Made by a program: the position numbers and the translations under genes. Positions 54,401 to 63,166 of a stretch of 64,000 nucleotides of DNA are shown here, piece by piece. The DNA comes from Actinomycetota bacterium. GTDB taxonomy: Bacteria; Actinomycetota; UBA4738; HRBIN12. Position 1 is the first letter of the stretch. Each line of letters starts with the position of its first letter. The DNA lies in contig DASQWI010000021.1 in NCBI GenBank assembly GCA_035640355.1, positions 1 to 64,000 on the forward strand. Reading direction: 5' to 3'. A model generated the notes under the pieces. It did no database searches, was not told the origin of the DNA, and was given only the letters and a program-made list of their open reading frames with translations.

Positions 54401-56389
54401 CTAGCGAAGCTTCGCTGCCAGCGCGTTCGCGTTCATGTACGCGATCGCCTCGATCGTGACCATGGGATTCACTCCGGACGCGTTCGGGAACGACGAAGCG
54501 TCGCAAACGGAGATGTTTCGAACGTCCCACGTCTCGCCGTCAGGCCGGCAGGCCGACGATTCGGGCGTCGATCCCATGCGCGCCGTCCCCATCTGATGGA
54601 ACGAGTAGAACGCGCACTGCCCCGCCCGCCAGCCGCACGCGTCGGCCTCGGCAAGGAACCGCTCGCGGCTGCCGCGTCCCGGCTCGTACGCGATGTCCTT
54701 TGAGTGGACCGAGTGGATTCGCCGGGCGCCGGCCGCCTCGAGGATCCGCGCCGCGCCGTCCACACCGCGGCGCACGTGTTCAACGTCGTAGTCGGACAAT
54801 CGGTATCGCGCGATGGGGTCGCCGCTCCGCCGCACACGGACCTCTCCCGCTCCGCGATCCCGAAGGAGAACGCCGATGACGCCGGCGTTCGGCAGTGCGC
54901 GAACGAACTCCGCGTGGTCCGCAGCCCTACGCCACGGCGCGAACCCGACCATGAGCCCTGGGTGGAGCGCCGTCGTCTCGTACCTGACGCCGTAGCCGTC
55001 GTGTAGGTCGCGCAGCTGGTCCGAGTAGAGGGCCTGGATCGTTCCCTCCCACGGGCGGACTTCCTCGTCGAAGACGCCGAGGAGTCCCGTGACCGGATGG
55101 AGCCGGAGATGCCGGCCGATGTTCGCGTTGCGCAGGCCGGACCGCCGCAACAATGCGGGTGTGTGCAGCGAGCCCGCAGCGGCGACCACCGCACGAGAGC
55201 GGACGGCAACACGGTGACCTTCTCGCGTTCTCGCAATGATGCCGGTCGCGGCGCCGTTCGCCAGCGTGACGCGTTCCGCGCGCGTCCCCACCACGAAGCG
55301 AGCGCCGGCCGCATGTGCGTCGGCGAGCCACGTCTTGACCGTCGACTGCTTGGCTCCCACCCGACAGCCGAAACCGCAGTAGCCGCAGTCGGCGTCCTGC
55401 GTGCACCCCAGAACGTTCCGGGGCATCGCCTCGACGTGCCAATCGAGCGACTCCAACCCTCGGCGCATGATCTCGTCGCGACTGGACGCCTTGCCGTGAT
55501 CCAGGTTGACTCCGAGGCGAGCGCAGACCGCGTCGAGAGCGCGCGAGAACTCCTCGCCGGCGAACGCCGTCACGCCGGATCGGTGTGCCCACTCGTGTCT
55601 GACCTCTTCCGGCGTTCGGAACGACGTGGTGTAGTTGACGACCGTTCCGCCGCCGAGACAGGCGCCCGCCAGGATCCCCACGCTCTGGTCGTGCGTCGCC
55701 GTCGCGCCGCCTTGCAGGTACAGCGTCAGCCAGCCGCGGAGCTCGTCGCCATCGAAGTCAATGTCGTCGTAGTGATGGCCGGCTTCGATGACGATGACGT
55801 CGAGACCCGCGGCGGCGAGGACGCCGGCGGCGGTCCCGCCGCCGGCGCCCGAGCCCACGACACACACGTCACACTCGAGCTCGACATCGCGCTCGACGGG
55901 AAGCGGGACGATCGACCGTTTTCGGGGCGCATCTTCGGCTGGGCGTCGCGGCCCTGGGTAGCCGAACCGCGCCGTCACCGGGTTCGGACCGCCGTCTGGG
56001 GCGGGCAGCATGTGGTACAGCGCGAGGATCGACTTGCGGAGCGACTGGAACGCCGCTCGTCGCGCCGCGATCCGGCTGTCGCACCACGAAAGGAGCACGC
56101 GTTCGCGTTCCGGCAACGAGAGCGACGTGAAGCGCCGGCCGCGTTGCCACTCCCACACCGAGAGCAGCACGCGGAGCTGCGTCCGTTCACTCGGACTCAG
56201 ATTCGCGTCGGCGGCCTCGATGAGCGTCTCCGGAACGCCGAGCTCAGACGCGGACGGCCGTCCGTCCAGCGGCGGCGCGAACGTGTCGCAGATCGCGCCG
56301 AGCGTCCGTCGCTGACCGCTGCTGAGCCTCACCGGAGCGCATCGTCCGCGCGGGCGCTCCGGCTCGTCAACCGGCTGCGGCTCGGTCAC
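54401..56389 (-). CDS. GMC family oxidoreductase, long-chain alcohol oxidase-like
   Basis: 662 aa FAD enzyme. An N-terminal region of about 150 residues (LSSGQRRTLGAICDTFAPPLDG) resembles the extension of long-chain fatty alcohol oxidases. The FAD fold is VVGSGAGGGTAAGVLAAAG, followed by GACLGGGTVVNYTTS. A Cys cluster (NVLGCTQDADCGYCGFGC) matches the Cys-rich loop of that subgroup. The C-terminal catalytic part has FHQMGTARMGS with the active His and NPMVTIEAIAY. GTG start at 56389 is 32 nt from the divergent meaB start. Substrate inferred only. Confidence 0.82.
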   Translation of the reverse strand: MTEPQPVDEPERPRGRCAPVRLSSGQRRTLGAICDTFAPPLDGRPSASELGVPETLIEAADANLSPSERTQLRVLLSVWEWQRGRRFTSLSLPERERVLLSWCDSRIAARRAAFQSLRKSILALYHMLPAPDGGPNPVTARFGYPGPRRPAEDAPRKRSIVPLPVERDVELECDVCVVGSGAGGGTAAGVLAAAGLDVIVIEAGHHYDDIDFDGDELRGWLTLYLQGGATATHDQSVGILAGACLGGGTVVNYTTSFRTPEEVRHEWAHRSGVTAFAGEEFSRALDAVCARLGVNLDHGKASSRDEIMRRGLESLDWHVEAMPRNVLGCTQDADCGYCGFGCRVGAKQSTVKTWLADAHAAGARFVVGTRAERVTLANGAATGIIARTREGHRVAVRSRAVVAAAGSLHTPALLRRSGLRNANIGRHLRLHPVTGLLGVFDEEVRPWEGTIQALYSDQLRDLHDGYGVRYETTALHPGLMVGFAPWRRAADHAEFVRALPNAGVIGVLLRDRGAGEVRVRRSGDPIARYRLSDYDVEHVRRGVDGAARILEAAGARRIHSVHSKDIAYEPGRGSRERFLAEADACGWRAGQCAFYSFHQMGTARMGSTPESSACRPDGETWDVRNISVCDASSFPNASGVNPMVTIEAIAYMNANALAAKLR

Positions 56390-56409
56390 GTCGGTCGACG
56401 AGCTGCGGG

Positions 56410-56415
56410 TACGCT
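56410..56415 (+). promoter_or_regulatory. -10 hexamer TACGCT, leaderless start of meaB
   Basis: TACGCT, exactly 6 nt before the GTG at 56422; identical hexamer to that of solA. Confidence 0.45.
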
Positions 56416-56421
56416 TCCGGC

Positions 56422-57354
56422 GTGGACCTCGTCGCCGGTGTGCTGAGCGGCGATCCGCGTTCGATCGCCCGGGCCATCTCGATGGTCGAGGACGGAGCCG
56501 AGGGTCTCGAGGAGCTCTCAAAGGGACTGTTTCCGCACACCGGTCGCGCGTGGACGATCGGTCTCACCGGTTCGCCGGGCGTGGGAAAGTCCACGCTCGC
56601 CGCGCAGCTCGTCCACGAGGCACGTCGGCGTGATCAGACCGTCGCGGTCCTGGCGATCGACCCGACGTCGCCGTTCACCGGAGGCGCGCTTCTGGGCGAC
56701 CGCGTTCGGATGCAGGCACACGCGACCGATCCCGCCGTCTTCATCCGCTCGATGGCCACGCGCGGGCACCTCGGCGGCATGGCGCTCGCCGCGCCGGAGG
56801 CCGTTCGCATCCTCGACGCGGCCGGTCGGGATCGAATCCTGGTGGAGACGGTCGGCGTCGGGCAGGCGGAGGTCGACGTCGCAGCGGCGACCGACACGAC
56901 GCTCGTCGTGGTCGCGCCCGGGTGGGGCGACCAGGTGCAGGTGGCGAAGGCCGGCATCCTCGAGATCGCCGACGTGTTCGTGGTGAACAAGTCCGACCGC
57001 GAGGGCGTGGAGGCGGCGATGCGAGATCTCCGTCAGATGATCCACATGGGCGCCGAGACGCCGTGGACTCCGCCGATCGTGAAGACCTCATCAACGGAGG
57101 CAGACGGCATCGGCGAGCTGTGGGACGCGATCGAGGAACACCGAACGTACCTCGAGACCTCGGGCGAGCTCGACCAGACGCGTCGAGCTCGTCTCCTACG
57201 CGAGGTCGAGACGCTCACAGCCGAACGCCTCCGTGCCGGTGCGCGCGAGCTCCTCACTTCGGACGTCGCGCTGGCCAACGACCTTGCGGAACGGCGGGTC
57301 GATCCGTATCGAGCCGCGGCTATCCTGGCCGAGAGGGTTCCGTCCGAACGCTGA
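56422..57354 (+). CDS. meaB: Methylmalonyl-CoA mutase-associated GTPase MeaB
   Basis: 310 aa G3E-family GTPase that loads and protects the B12 cofactor of acyl-CoA mutases. P-loop GSPGVGKST at residues 50-58, DPTSPFTGGALLGDRVRM, VETVGVGQAEVDV and the base-recognition VNKSDR are present. GTG start. The mutase large subunit follows after 19 nt, which supports the assignment. Confidence 0.93.
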   Translation: MDLVAGVLSGDPRSIARAISMVEDGAEGLEELSKGLFPHTGRAWTIGLTGSPGVGKSTLAAQLVHEARRRDQTVAVLAIDPTSPFTGGALLGDRVRMQAHATDPAVFIRSMATRGHLGGMALAAPEAVRILDAAGRDRILVETVGVGQAEVDVAAATDTTLVVVAPGWGDQVQVAKAGILEIADVFVVNKSDREGVEAAMRDLRQMIHMGAETPWTPPIVKTSSTEADGIGELWDAIEEHRTYLETSGELDQTRRARLLREVETLTAERLRAGARELLTSDVALANDLAERRVDPYRAAAILAERVPSER

Positions 57355-57373
57355 TCGGGAAAGGCCGCGAAGG

Positions 57374-59023
57374 ATGGTCGAGCAACGCGAGCGGCGCCGC
57401 GCGAGTGACACCAACGACGACGAGCGCGAGCGCCTGACGCTCTCCGGCGAGCCGGTCGAAACGGTGTACACCGCTGAGGATCTGGAGGGCTTCGACCCGG
57501 AGACACAGCTAGGCCGTCCCGGAGAGTTTCCGTTCACGCGCGGGGTCTATCCGACGATGTATCGCGGCCGGTTGTGGACGATGCGCCAGTTCGCGGGGTT
57601 CGGGACGGCCGCCGACACGAACGCGCGCTACCGGTTCCTGCTCGATCGGGGGCAGGGCGGACTGTCGGTCGCGTTCGACATGCCCACGTTGATGGGACGT
57701 GACTCGGACGACCCGCGCTCAGAGGGCGAGGTGGGGCGTTGCGGGGTGGCGACGGACAGCGTCGAGGACTTCGCCGAGCTCTTCGCGGGCATCCCCCTCG
57801 GCGACATCACGACGTCGATGACCATCAGCGGACCGGCGGTGATCGTCTTCGCGTACTTCCTGGCGGCGGCCGAACGTCAGGGCGTGCCATGGGACCGACT
57901 GGACGGAACGCTCCAGACCGACATCCTCAAGGAGTACATCGCCCAGAAGGAGTGGATCTTTCCGCCGCGGCCCCACCTGCGCCTCATCGGCGACCTGATG
58001 GAGTTCTGCCTCGAGCGCGTCCCCAAGTTCCACCCGCTGAGCGTCTCCGGGTACCACATCCGCGAGGCGGGGGCGAACGCGTGGCAGGAGCTCGCCTACA
58101 CGCTCGCCGACGGGTTCGCGTACGTCGAGCTCGGTCGGCAGCGTGGCCTCGACGTCAACCGGTTCGCGCCGGGCCTGTCGTTCTTCTTCAACGCTCACAT
58201 CGACGTGTTCGAGGAGATCGCCAAGTACCGGGCCGCGCGGCGCATCTGGGCTCGGTGGCTGAACGAGCGGTACGGCGCGACGGATCCAAGCGCGATACGC
58301 CTGCGGTTCCACACACAGACGGCCGGCGTGTCGCTCACGGCACAGCAGCCGATGAACAACGTCGTCCGGACGGCGATCGAGGCGCTGGCAGCGGTGCTCG
58401 GGGGGACCCAGTCGCTGCACACGAACGCCCTCGACGAGGTGCTCGCGCTCCCGACCGAGGAAGCGGCGAAGCTCGCGCTGCGGACGCAGCAGATCCTCGC
58501 CCACGAGACGGGCATCCCGAACGTGATCGACCCGCTCGGCGGTTCGTACTTCCTCGAGTCGCTGACGAACCGGATGGAGGGACTCGCCGAGGCCGAGTTC
58601 GCGCGGGTCCTGGCCATGGGGAACGGCTCGATGCTCGACGGCGTGCTCGCGGGGATCGACCGCGGGCACTTCCAGCAGGAGATCGCGGAGTCGGCGTTCC
58701 GCGAGCAGGAGCGATACGAGCGGGGCGACCTGATCAAGGTGGGCGTCACGGACTTCGTCGAGCCGGATCAGCCGATCGAGACCTTGGAGATCCCGCCTGA
58801 GATCGAGCGCGCGCAGATCGACCGGGTGACGGAGCTCCGCTCCAGGCGGGACGGCGACGCCGCCGCGGCGGCGCTCGACCGGCTACGCGGCCGGGCAGCG
58901 ACGGAGGATTCGAACCTGGTCGAGCCGCTCGTCGACTGCGCCAGGGCGCTGTGCACCGAGGGAGAGGTCGTCGAGACGCTCAAAGCAGTGTTCGGCGAGT
59001 ACACGGAGACCCCGCGGTTCTGA
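57374..59023 (+). CDS. Acyl-CoA mutase large subunit (methylmalonyl-CoA mutase type), no B12 domain
   Basis: 549 aa with only the substrate-binding barrel. YPTMYRGRLWTMRQFAGFGT and GLSVAFDMPTLMGRDSDDP line the CoA tunnel; TLQTDILKEYIAQKEWIFPP and SVSGYHIREAGANA are family signatures. The Tyr and the Arg of LRLIGDLMEF expected for methylmalonyl-CoA are kept, but related mutases cannot be excluded. It lacks the C-terminal cobalamin-binding domain, so a separate small subunit must exist; none is in the window. ATG 57374. Confidence 0.88.
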   Translation: MVEQRERRRASDTNDDERERLTLSGEPVETVYTAEDLEGFDPETQLGRPGEFPFTRGVYPTMYRGRLWTMRQFAGFGTAADTNARYRFLLDRGQGGLSVAFDMPTLMGRDSDDPRSEGEVGRCGVATDSVEDFAELFAGIPLGDITTSMTISGPAVIVFAYFLAAAERQGVPWDRLDGTLQTDILKEYIAQKEWIFPPRPHLRLIGDLMEFCLERVPKFHPLSVSGYHIREAGANAWQELAYTLADGFAYVELGRQRGLDVNRFAPGLSFFFNAHIDVFEEIAKYRAARRIWARWLNERYGATDPSAIRLRFHTQTAGVSLTAQQPMNNVVRTAIEALAAVLGGTQSLHTNALDEVLALPTEEAAKLALRTQQILAHETGIPNVIDPLGGSYFLESLTNRMEGLAEAEFARVLAMGNGSMLDGVLAGIDRGHFQQEIAESAFREQERYERGDLIKVGVTDFVEPDQPIETLEIPPEIERAQIDRVTELRSRRDGDAAAAALDRLRGRAATEDSNLVEPLVDCARALCTEGEVVETLKAVFGEYTETPRF

Positions 59024-59044
59024 GCCAGTTGCGTCGACTATCTG

Positions 59045-59074
59045 TTGCACCAGACTGCAGGTAGGGCGTACTAT
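59045..59074 (+). promoter_or_regulatory. Promoter TTGCAC-N18-TACTAT before Ni/Co transporter
   Basis: TTGCAC (59045-59050) and TACTAT (59069-59074) are 18 nt apart, about 45 nt before the ATG at 59119, which has its own GAGG ribosome site. Separate control from the mutase operon is implied, possibly by the Fur homologue encoded next door. Confidence 0.55.
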
Positions 59075-59118
59075 CCGTCGACGGAAGCGCTTTCTCGCGT
59101 CATGGCGACGAGGTGGGG

Positions 59119-59979
59119 ATGCTGGCGGAAGACGGACTCGGCTTCGGGCTGCTCGTTGCGGGATTCTGGTTCGGGTTCCGCCACGGGATCGACTGGGACC
59201 ACATCGCGGCGATCACCGACATTACCAGCTCGCAAGAGGACCGCCGTGACTCGATACTGTTCGGGACGCTGTACGTCGTAGGCCACGCGTGCATCGTTCT
59301 CGCCCTCGGCGTCCTTGCGATCGTCGCGGGCGAACGTCTGCCCGAGAACGTCGACGAGTTCATGACCAAGGTCGTGGGCGTCACGCTCGTGGTCCTGGGC
59401 GTGTACGTGTTCGTCTCGCTGATCCGTCACGGGCGCGACTTCCGTCTGCGGAGCCGCTGGATGCTGGTGTTCTCCGGGGTTCGGCGGGGGGCGTGTTGGG
59501 CGAGATCGAAGGTCGGCAGGGGCACCGCTTCGGGTACGGTCGTCAATGGCGGCGGGTCCGACGAATCGACCGATCCGTCCGACTGGCACCACGGCCACCA
59601 TGGTCGGCCGGGGCATCACCATCACGCGCGACCAGAACACGACGATGCCTTCGCCAACTACGGCAAGCGAACGTCGTTCGCCGTCGGCATGTTGCACGGG
59701 ATCGGGGCCGAGACGCCGACACAGGTCATCATCTTCGTGACAGCGGCGGGGGCGGGCGGCAGGGTGGCTGGCGTCGCCGTCCTTGGCGCGTTCATCGTGG
59801 GCCTTGTCTCGTCGAATTCGGTGATCACGCTTGGGTCGGCCTTCGGCTTCCTCCGAGCGTCCAAGAACTTCGCGATCTACGCCACGGTTGCGGTGATCAC
59901 AGCGGTGTTCAGCCTGGCGATCGGGACGCTGTTTCTCATCGGCAAGGACGCCGTTCTTCCGGCGGTCTTCACTGGTTAG
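59119..59979 (+). CDS. NiCoT-type nickel/cobalt transporter
   Basis: 286 aa membrane protein. The signature of the family is RHGIDWDHI (His22, Asp25, Asp27, His28) in helix 2. A His-rich loop at about 152-172 (HHGHHGRPGHHHHARPEHDD) should bind the metal, and VGMLHGIGAETPTQVIIF is a second conserved segment. With a B12-dependent mutase and MeaB directly upstream, cobalt uptake for cobalamin is the likely role. ATG 59119 chosen for its GAGG 5 nt upstream; GTG 59113 is possible. Converges on fur (19 nt between stops). Confidence 0.87.
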   Translation: MLAEDGLGFGLLVAGFWFGFRHGIDWDHIAAITDITSSQEDRRDSILFGTLYVVGHACIVLALGVLAIVAGERLPENVDEFMTKVVGVTLVVLGVYVFVSLIRHGRDFRLRSRWMLVFSGVRRGACWARSKVGRGTASGTVVNGGGSDESTDPSDWHHGHHGRPGHHHHARPEHDDAFANYGKRTSFAVGMLHGIGAETPTQVIIFVTAAGAGGRVAGVAVLGAFIVGLVSSNSVITLGSAFGFLRASKNFAIYATVAVITAVFSLAIGTLFLIGKDAVLPAVFTG

Positions 59980-59998
59980 CGGGCTGGCCGCCCCTTCA

Positions 59999-60436
59999 CT
60001 ACGTCGCTGCCAGCTCGCGACCGCAATCGGCGCAGAGACCTCCGATGGCGAAATGCGTCAGGTCGGGGTGGAACCCATGGTGCCGCTCGATCAGCCGAAC
60101 GAGCGCACCGGCCTCGTCCATCGAGAGGTCGTCCTCGGCGCCGCAGTTCGAGCACGTCAGGTGGACGTGACCGGCCTCTTCGGCGCGGTGGTATTCGGCG
60201 CCGCCCTCGAGATGCGCGTGCGCGAGCACGCCGACCTCCTCGAGCAAGGCCAGGGTTCGATAGATCGTGGAGGCGTTCACGCCGGGCATCTCGCCCTGGA
60301 CGGTTCGCGCGAGCTCGGTGGGAGAGATGTGTCCCTGCGTCCGCATGATCTCCGCGACGATCGCCCGGCGCTGCGGCGTCATGCGAAGGCCTCGCTGGCG
60401 TAGAAGCTCGATCACGTCGGTTCGGGGAAGGGCCAC
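59999..60436 (-). CDS. fur: Fur family metalloregulator
   Basis: 145 aa DNA-binding repressor. The winged helix contains LRMTPQRRAIVAEIMRTQGHISPTELA and ASTIYRTLALLEEVGVL; metal ligands are in HVHLTCSNCGAEDD and GLCADCGRE (two CxxC pairs, structural zinc) plus HHGFHPDLTHFAIGG. Whether it senses Fe, Zn or Ni cannot be told. The position beside a Ni/Co transporter makes Nur- or cobalt-linked control possible. GTG start 60436 lies 7 nt after TAACCT. Confidence 0.9.
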   Translation of the reverse strand: MALPRTDVIELLRQRGLRMTPQRRAIVAEIMRTQGHISPTELARTVQGEMPGVNASTIYRTLALLEEVGVLAHAHLEGGAEYHRAEEAGHVHLTCSNCGAEDDLSMDEAGALVRLIERHHGFHPDLTHFAIGGLCADCGRELAAT

Positions 60437-60443
60437 GTCGTCG

Positions 60444-60449
60444 AGGTTA
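60444..60449 (-). promoter_or_regulatory. -10 hexamer TAACCT, fur
   Basis: Minus-strand TAACCT, 7 nt before the fur GTG. Confidence 0.4.
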
Positions 60450-60483
60450 GCATCCTGTTGCAGGTGCAAATCGACGGATGTGC

Positions 60484-61371
60484 TCACGGCGGCGGCAGGC
60501 CGAGAGTTCGAGCGGCCCACGGCAGCGCCGTCCGGGCCTGCCGGAGCTGAACCGCGCGGACGTTCGGCCACTCGGTTATCGCCGGCTGACCGGCGTGATA
60601 GCAGAAGTACGACGCGACGACCGACCCGAGGCCCGGCGGGACGTCGGGCGCGACGTCCTGCGGTGGGGGGCCGCCCTCCGCGTGGAGACTCGGCAGCCAC
60701 GCGGCGATGTCGAGCCACCGGTTGCCCACGCTCGTCCAGTTCCAATCCACGAGAGCGGCGCGACCGTCTGGGCGGAAGCAGATGTTGTCGCTGCGCACGT
60801 CGAAGTGCAGGAGCTCGCCGCCGTCGAGCGGCGCCGTTTCGGCCGAAGCACGCAACGCCGGGAGCGCGTCTGATAGCCAGTCATCCGAACAGAGGCCGAG
60901 GCGAAGGAACGGCTCGGGGTCGCGCTCGATCTGGCTCCAGCACCGACGCAGTCCGAGATGGTCGTCGGCGGCTTTCGGAAGTCCAAGCGGCGGCGGCGAC
61001 GCCGCAACGTCGTTGAGGCACCGAAGGACCGAGTCGATCCGATCTGTCGACCACGGCGGAGGCCACACCGCGCTCGAGAGATCCTCGAGCGCGAGGACCG
61101 GCTGCTCACCGTCGTCGTGGAAACCGATGAACCGAGGCATGAACGCCGCACCCCGCAACGCGGAATACGTCGTGTGCTCGTCGCGGATCCAACTCGCGGT
61201 GAGCTCGTCGGTCGCCACCTTGACGAACGCCGTGGGGCCGTCGTCGAGGGTGACGACCCATCGGCGGGCGGGGGTGTATCCGCCGTCGGTGACCTCGCGC
61301 CACGCCGCCGGTCGCCCGAGTCGCCTCAGGGCTTTCGTGACGTTTGCAACCTCGCCGGCCGTCGGTTCCAT
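60484..61371 (-). CDS. Aminoglycoside phosphotransferase-like (APH) family protein
   Basis: 295 aa kinase-like protein. The catalytic loop LLHFDVRSDNICFR (H-x-D-x4-N) and the metal-binding Asp in ALVDWNWTSVG are intact; N-terminal RWVVTLDDGPTAFVKVA supplies the ATP Lys. The family phosphorylates small molecules such as homoserine, choline or antibiotics; the true substrate is unknown and resistance should not be assumed. ATG 61371 follows TAGCGT by 8 nt. Divergent from the enoyl-CoA hydratase gene. Confidence 0.8.
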   Translation of the reverse strand: MEPTAGEVANVTKALRRLGRPAAWREVTDGGYTPARRWVVTLDDGPTAFVKVATDELTASWIRDEHTTYSALRGAAFMPRFIGFHDDGEQPVLALEDLSSAVWPPPWSTDRIDSVLRCLNDVAASPPPLGLPKAADDHLGLRRCWSQIERDPEPFLRLGLCSDDWLSDALPALRASAETAPLDGGELLHFDVRSDNICFRPDGRAALVDWNWTSVGNRWLDIAAWLPSLHAEGGPPPQDVAPDVPPGLGSVVASYFCYHAGQPAITEWPNVRAVQLRQARTALPWAARTLGLPPP

Positions 61372-61379
61372 TCGGCCGA

Positions 61380-61385
61380 ACGCTA
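61380..61385 (-). promoter_or_regulatory. -10 hexamer TAGCGT, APH-like gene
   Basis: Minus-strand TAGCGT, 8 nt before the ATG at 61371. Confidence 0.4.
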
Positions 61386-61416
61386 GCGCGGGACCGTCTG
61401 CGAGGATAGGCGCGCC

Positions 61417-62187
61417 ATGGGCGACTTCGTGCGTGTCGAACGCGACGACGCAGTCGCGACGATCAGGATCGACAGACCCCCGGCGAACGCGTTGTCGCGC
61501 GAGGTCGCCGTCGAGCTGTCCGATGCGGCGCGGGCCGTCGCGGCCGACGACACGCGCGCGATCGTGATCTGGGGCGGAGAACGTATCTTCGCTGCCGGCG
61601 CCGACATCAAGGCGATGGCCGACCTCGGGCCGAACGAGATCACGTCGCACCTCGGCGCCCTCGAGACGGCGTGTCGAGACATCGAGGCCATCCCCAAGCC
61701 CGTGATCGCGGCGATCAACGGCTTCGCTCTGGGCGGCGGCTGCGAGGTGGCGATCTCGTGCGACCTTCGATTCGCGGCGAACGACGCGCGGATCGGTCTC
61801 CCGGAGATCCGCCTCGGCGTCATTCCCGGCTCGGGGGGCACGCAGCGATTGCCACGGTTGATCGGTCTCTCCGCGGCACGCCGCCTGATCATCTCCGGTG
61901 ACCACGTCACGGCGGACGAGGCGTTGGCGATCGGGCTCGTCGACAGGGTGTCGCCGCGTGCGGAGACCTACGCGGCCGCCGTCGAGGCGGCTCGTGTGTA
62001 TGCCGGAGGGCCCACGCGAGCGTACGCGGCCGCCAAGCGCTCGCTCGCGGCGTCGCTCGGGACGGACCTCGATAAGGGGCTCGGGATCGAGCGTGAAGCA
62101 TTCGCCGAGCTGTTCTCGACGGGGGATCAGAAGGAAGGGATGCGCGCGTTCCTCGAGAAGCGCGACCCGACGTTCGAGGGGAGATAG
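61417..62187 (+). CDS. Enoyl-CoA hydratase/isomerase family protein
   Basis: 256 aa crotonase-fold enzyme. The oxyanion-hole segments are FAAGADIKAM (about 65-74) and ALGGGCEVAISCDLRFA (about 106-122); both catalytic Glu positions of hydratases appear retained (CEVA and PEIRLGVIPGSGG). Function in fatty-acid or amino-acid beta-oxidation is likely. ATG 61417 follows GATAGG by 6 nt. The GNAT gene starts 2 nt after it. Confidence 0.9.
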   Translation: MGDFVRVERDDAVATIRIDRPPANALSREVAVELSDAARAVAADDTRAIVIWGGERIFAAGADIKAMADLGPNEITSHLGALETACRDIEAIPKPVIAAINGFALGGGCEVAISCDLRFAANDARIGLPEIRLGVIPGSGGTQRLPRLIGLSAARRLIISGDHVTADEALAIGLVDRVSPRAETYAAAVEAARVYAGGPTRAYAAAKRSLAASLGTDLDKGLGIEREAFAELFSTGDQKEGMRAFLEKRDPTFEGR

Positions 62188-62189
62188 CG

Positions 62190-62690
62190 GTGAGGGTGAG
62201 GCAAGCGCGGCCCGAGGACGTGCCGTCCCTCGTGGCGCTGTTCCAGGAGCTCGACCGGATGCAGGCCGACTGGCGGGTGTTCACGCCGCGCCCGGGCTTC
62301 TACGACGAAGTGGGCGCCAAGTACCGCGAGGCTATGAACAACCCAGATGCGGTGGTGCTCGTGGCCGAGGACGACGAGGGCCCGGACGGCGAGGTGGTCG
62401 GCATGGCGTACGGCGAGGCGAGGGTCCCCTCCCGCTTCTCCGACGAGCGGGCGCTCGAGCTCTCGGGCGTGGTGGTCCGGGCGGGGTTCCGGGGCCGCGG
62501 AGTCGGTCGGGAGCTCGTGGCCGAGGCCGCTCGGTTCGCCTCGGAACGGGAGATCGACTGGGTGGAGCTCAAGACGTTCGCGCCGAACCGCGGGGCGATG
62601 GAGTTCTGGGAGGAGCTGGGCTTCGAGGCCCGGGTCATCCAGCTCACCGCCCCCACGCGGGCGGTCCTGGACAGCCTTGTCGAGCGCTGA
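62190..62690 (+). CDS. GNAT family N-acetyltransferase
   Basis: 166 aa. Acetyl-CoA loop VVRAGFRGRGVGRELVAEAARFA at about 92-114 and FAPNRGAMEFWEELGFEARV near the C-terminus complete the GNAT fold. GTG start 2 nt after the hydratase stop, so the two are co-expressed. Acceptor unknown. Confidence 0.85.
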   Translation: MRVRQARPEDVPSLVALFQELDRMQADWRVFTPRPGFYDEVGAKYREAMNNPDAVVLVAEDDEGPDGEVVGMAYGEARVPSRFSDERALELSGVVVRAGFRGRGVGRELVAEAARFASEREIDWVELKTFAPNRGAMEFWEELGFEARVIQLTAPTRAVLDSLVER

Positions 62691-62713
62691 CGTTCGACTT
62701 GGGCCGTCCTGGG

Positions 62714-62727
62714 CCGCCCTCGGGCGG
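62714..62727 (+). terminator. Short GC hairpin after the GNAT gene
   Basis: CCGCCC (62714-62719) pairs with GGGCGG (62722-62727) and is followed by TTT. The 2 nt loop and short T-run make it a weak terminator candidate. Confidence 0.35.
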
Positions 62728-62823
62728 TTTCGGGTGCCTCGGGAACGAACCGGCGCCCTCCGCGGTTCGAATAGCTGAGGACCAGGTCGGGGGACGGGTC
62801 CTGAGCTGAACCGAGGAGAGAGC

Positions 62824-63033
62824 ATGAGCGAAACGGCCTACCGCGGAGCCCGCGTCCGCGAACTCCCTCGGGCGAACCGAACGTACTCGGGTGATCGAGT
62901 GTGTGCGGCCGAGGGCTGCAGTACCAAGCTGTCCATCTACAACAAGTGGAACTTCTGTTGGCAACACGAGCCGGTACACGAGTACATCTCGCGCGGCAAA
63001 CGCCGTAGCCGCAAGGAGATGGAAGCCGCGTAA
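62824..63033 (+). CDS. Small zinc-finger-like protein, 69 aa
   Basis: Basic protein with a C-x4-C-x11-C-x2-H pattern (CAAEGC...NFCWQH) in the centre, a likely zinc site, and a Lys/Arg-rich C-terminus (RGKRRSRKEME). No known family is recognised with confidence; similar C/H patterns accompany small actinobacterial DNA-binding proteins. ATG has a good GGAGAGAG ribosome site 3-8 nt upstream, which supports it as real. Confidence 0.6.
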   Translation: MSETAYRGARVRELPRANRTYSGDRVCAAEGCSTKLSIYNKWNFCWQHEPVHEYISRGKRRSRKEMEAA

Positions 63034-63052
63034 CGGTTCCGAAGACAGTAGA

Positions 63053-63066
63053 AGTGCGGCCGCACT
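63053..63066. repeat. 14-bp perfect palindrome AGTGCGGCCGCACT
   Basis: Uninterrupted palindrome between the two tiny zinc proteins. A second palindrome-like element, CCCGAA-AA-TTCGGG, lies at 63118-63131. Both are in the 133 nt gap before the next gene and may be operators. Confidence 0.35.
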
Positions 63067-63166
63067 CGCGTGCGTCCGGCCTAAGAAGAAGGTCTCGTCA
63101 AGCGCGTTCGCGCCATTCCCGAAAATTCGGGTAGGACTGCTCCCCCCCGGAACGGAGCGAGCGCTC

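Noticed and set aside
60484-61371. Aminoglycoside resistance gene
   Set aside because: The APH motifs are present, but the family is broad and nothing in the sequence or surroundings points to antibiotics, so only the family name is given.
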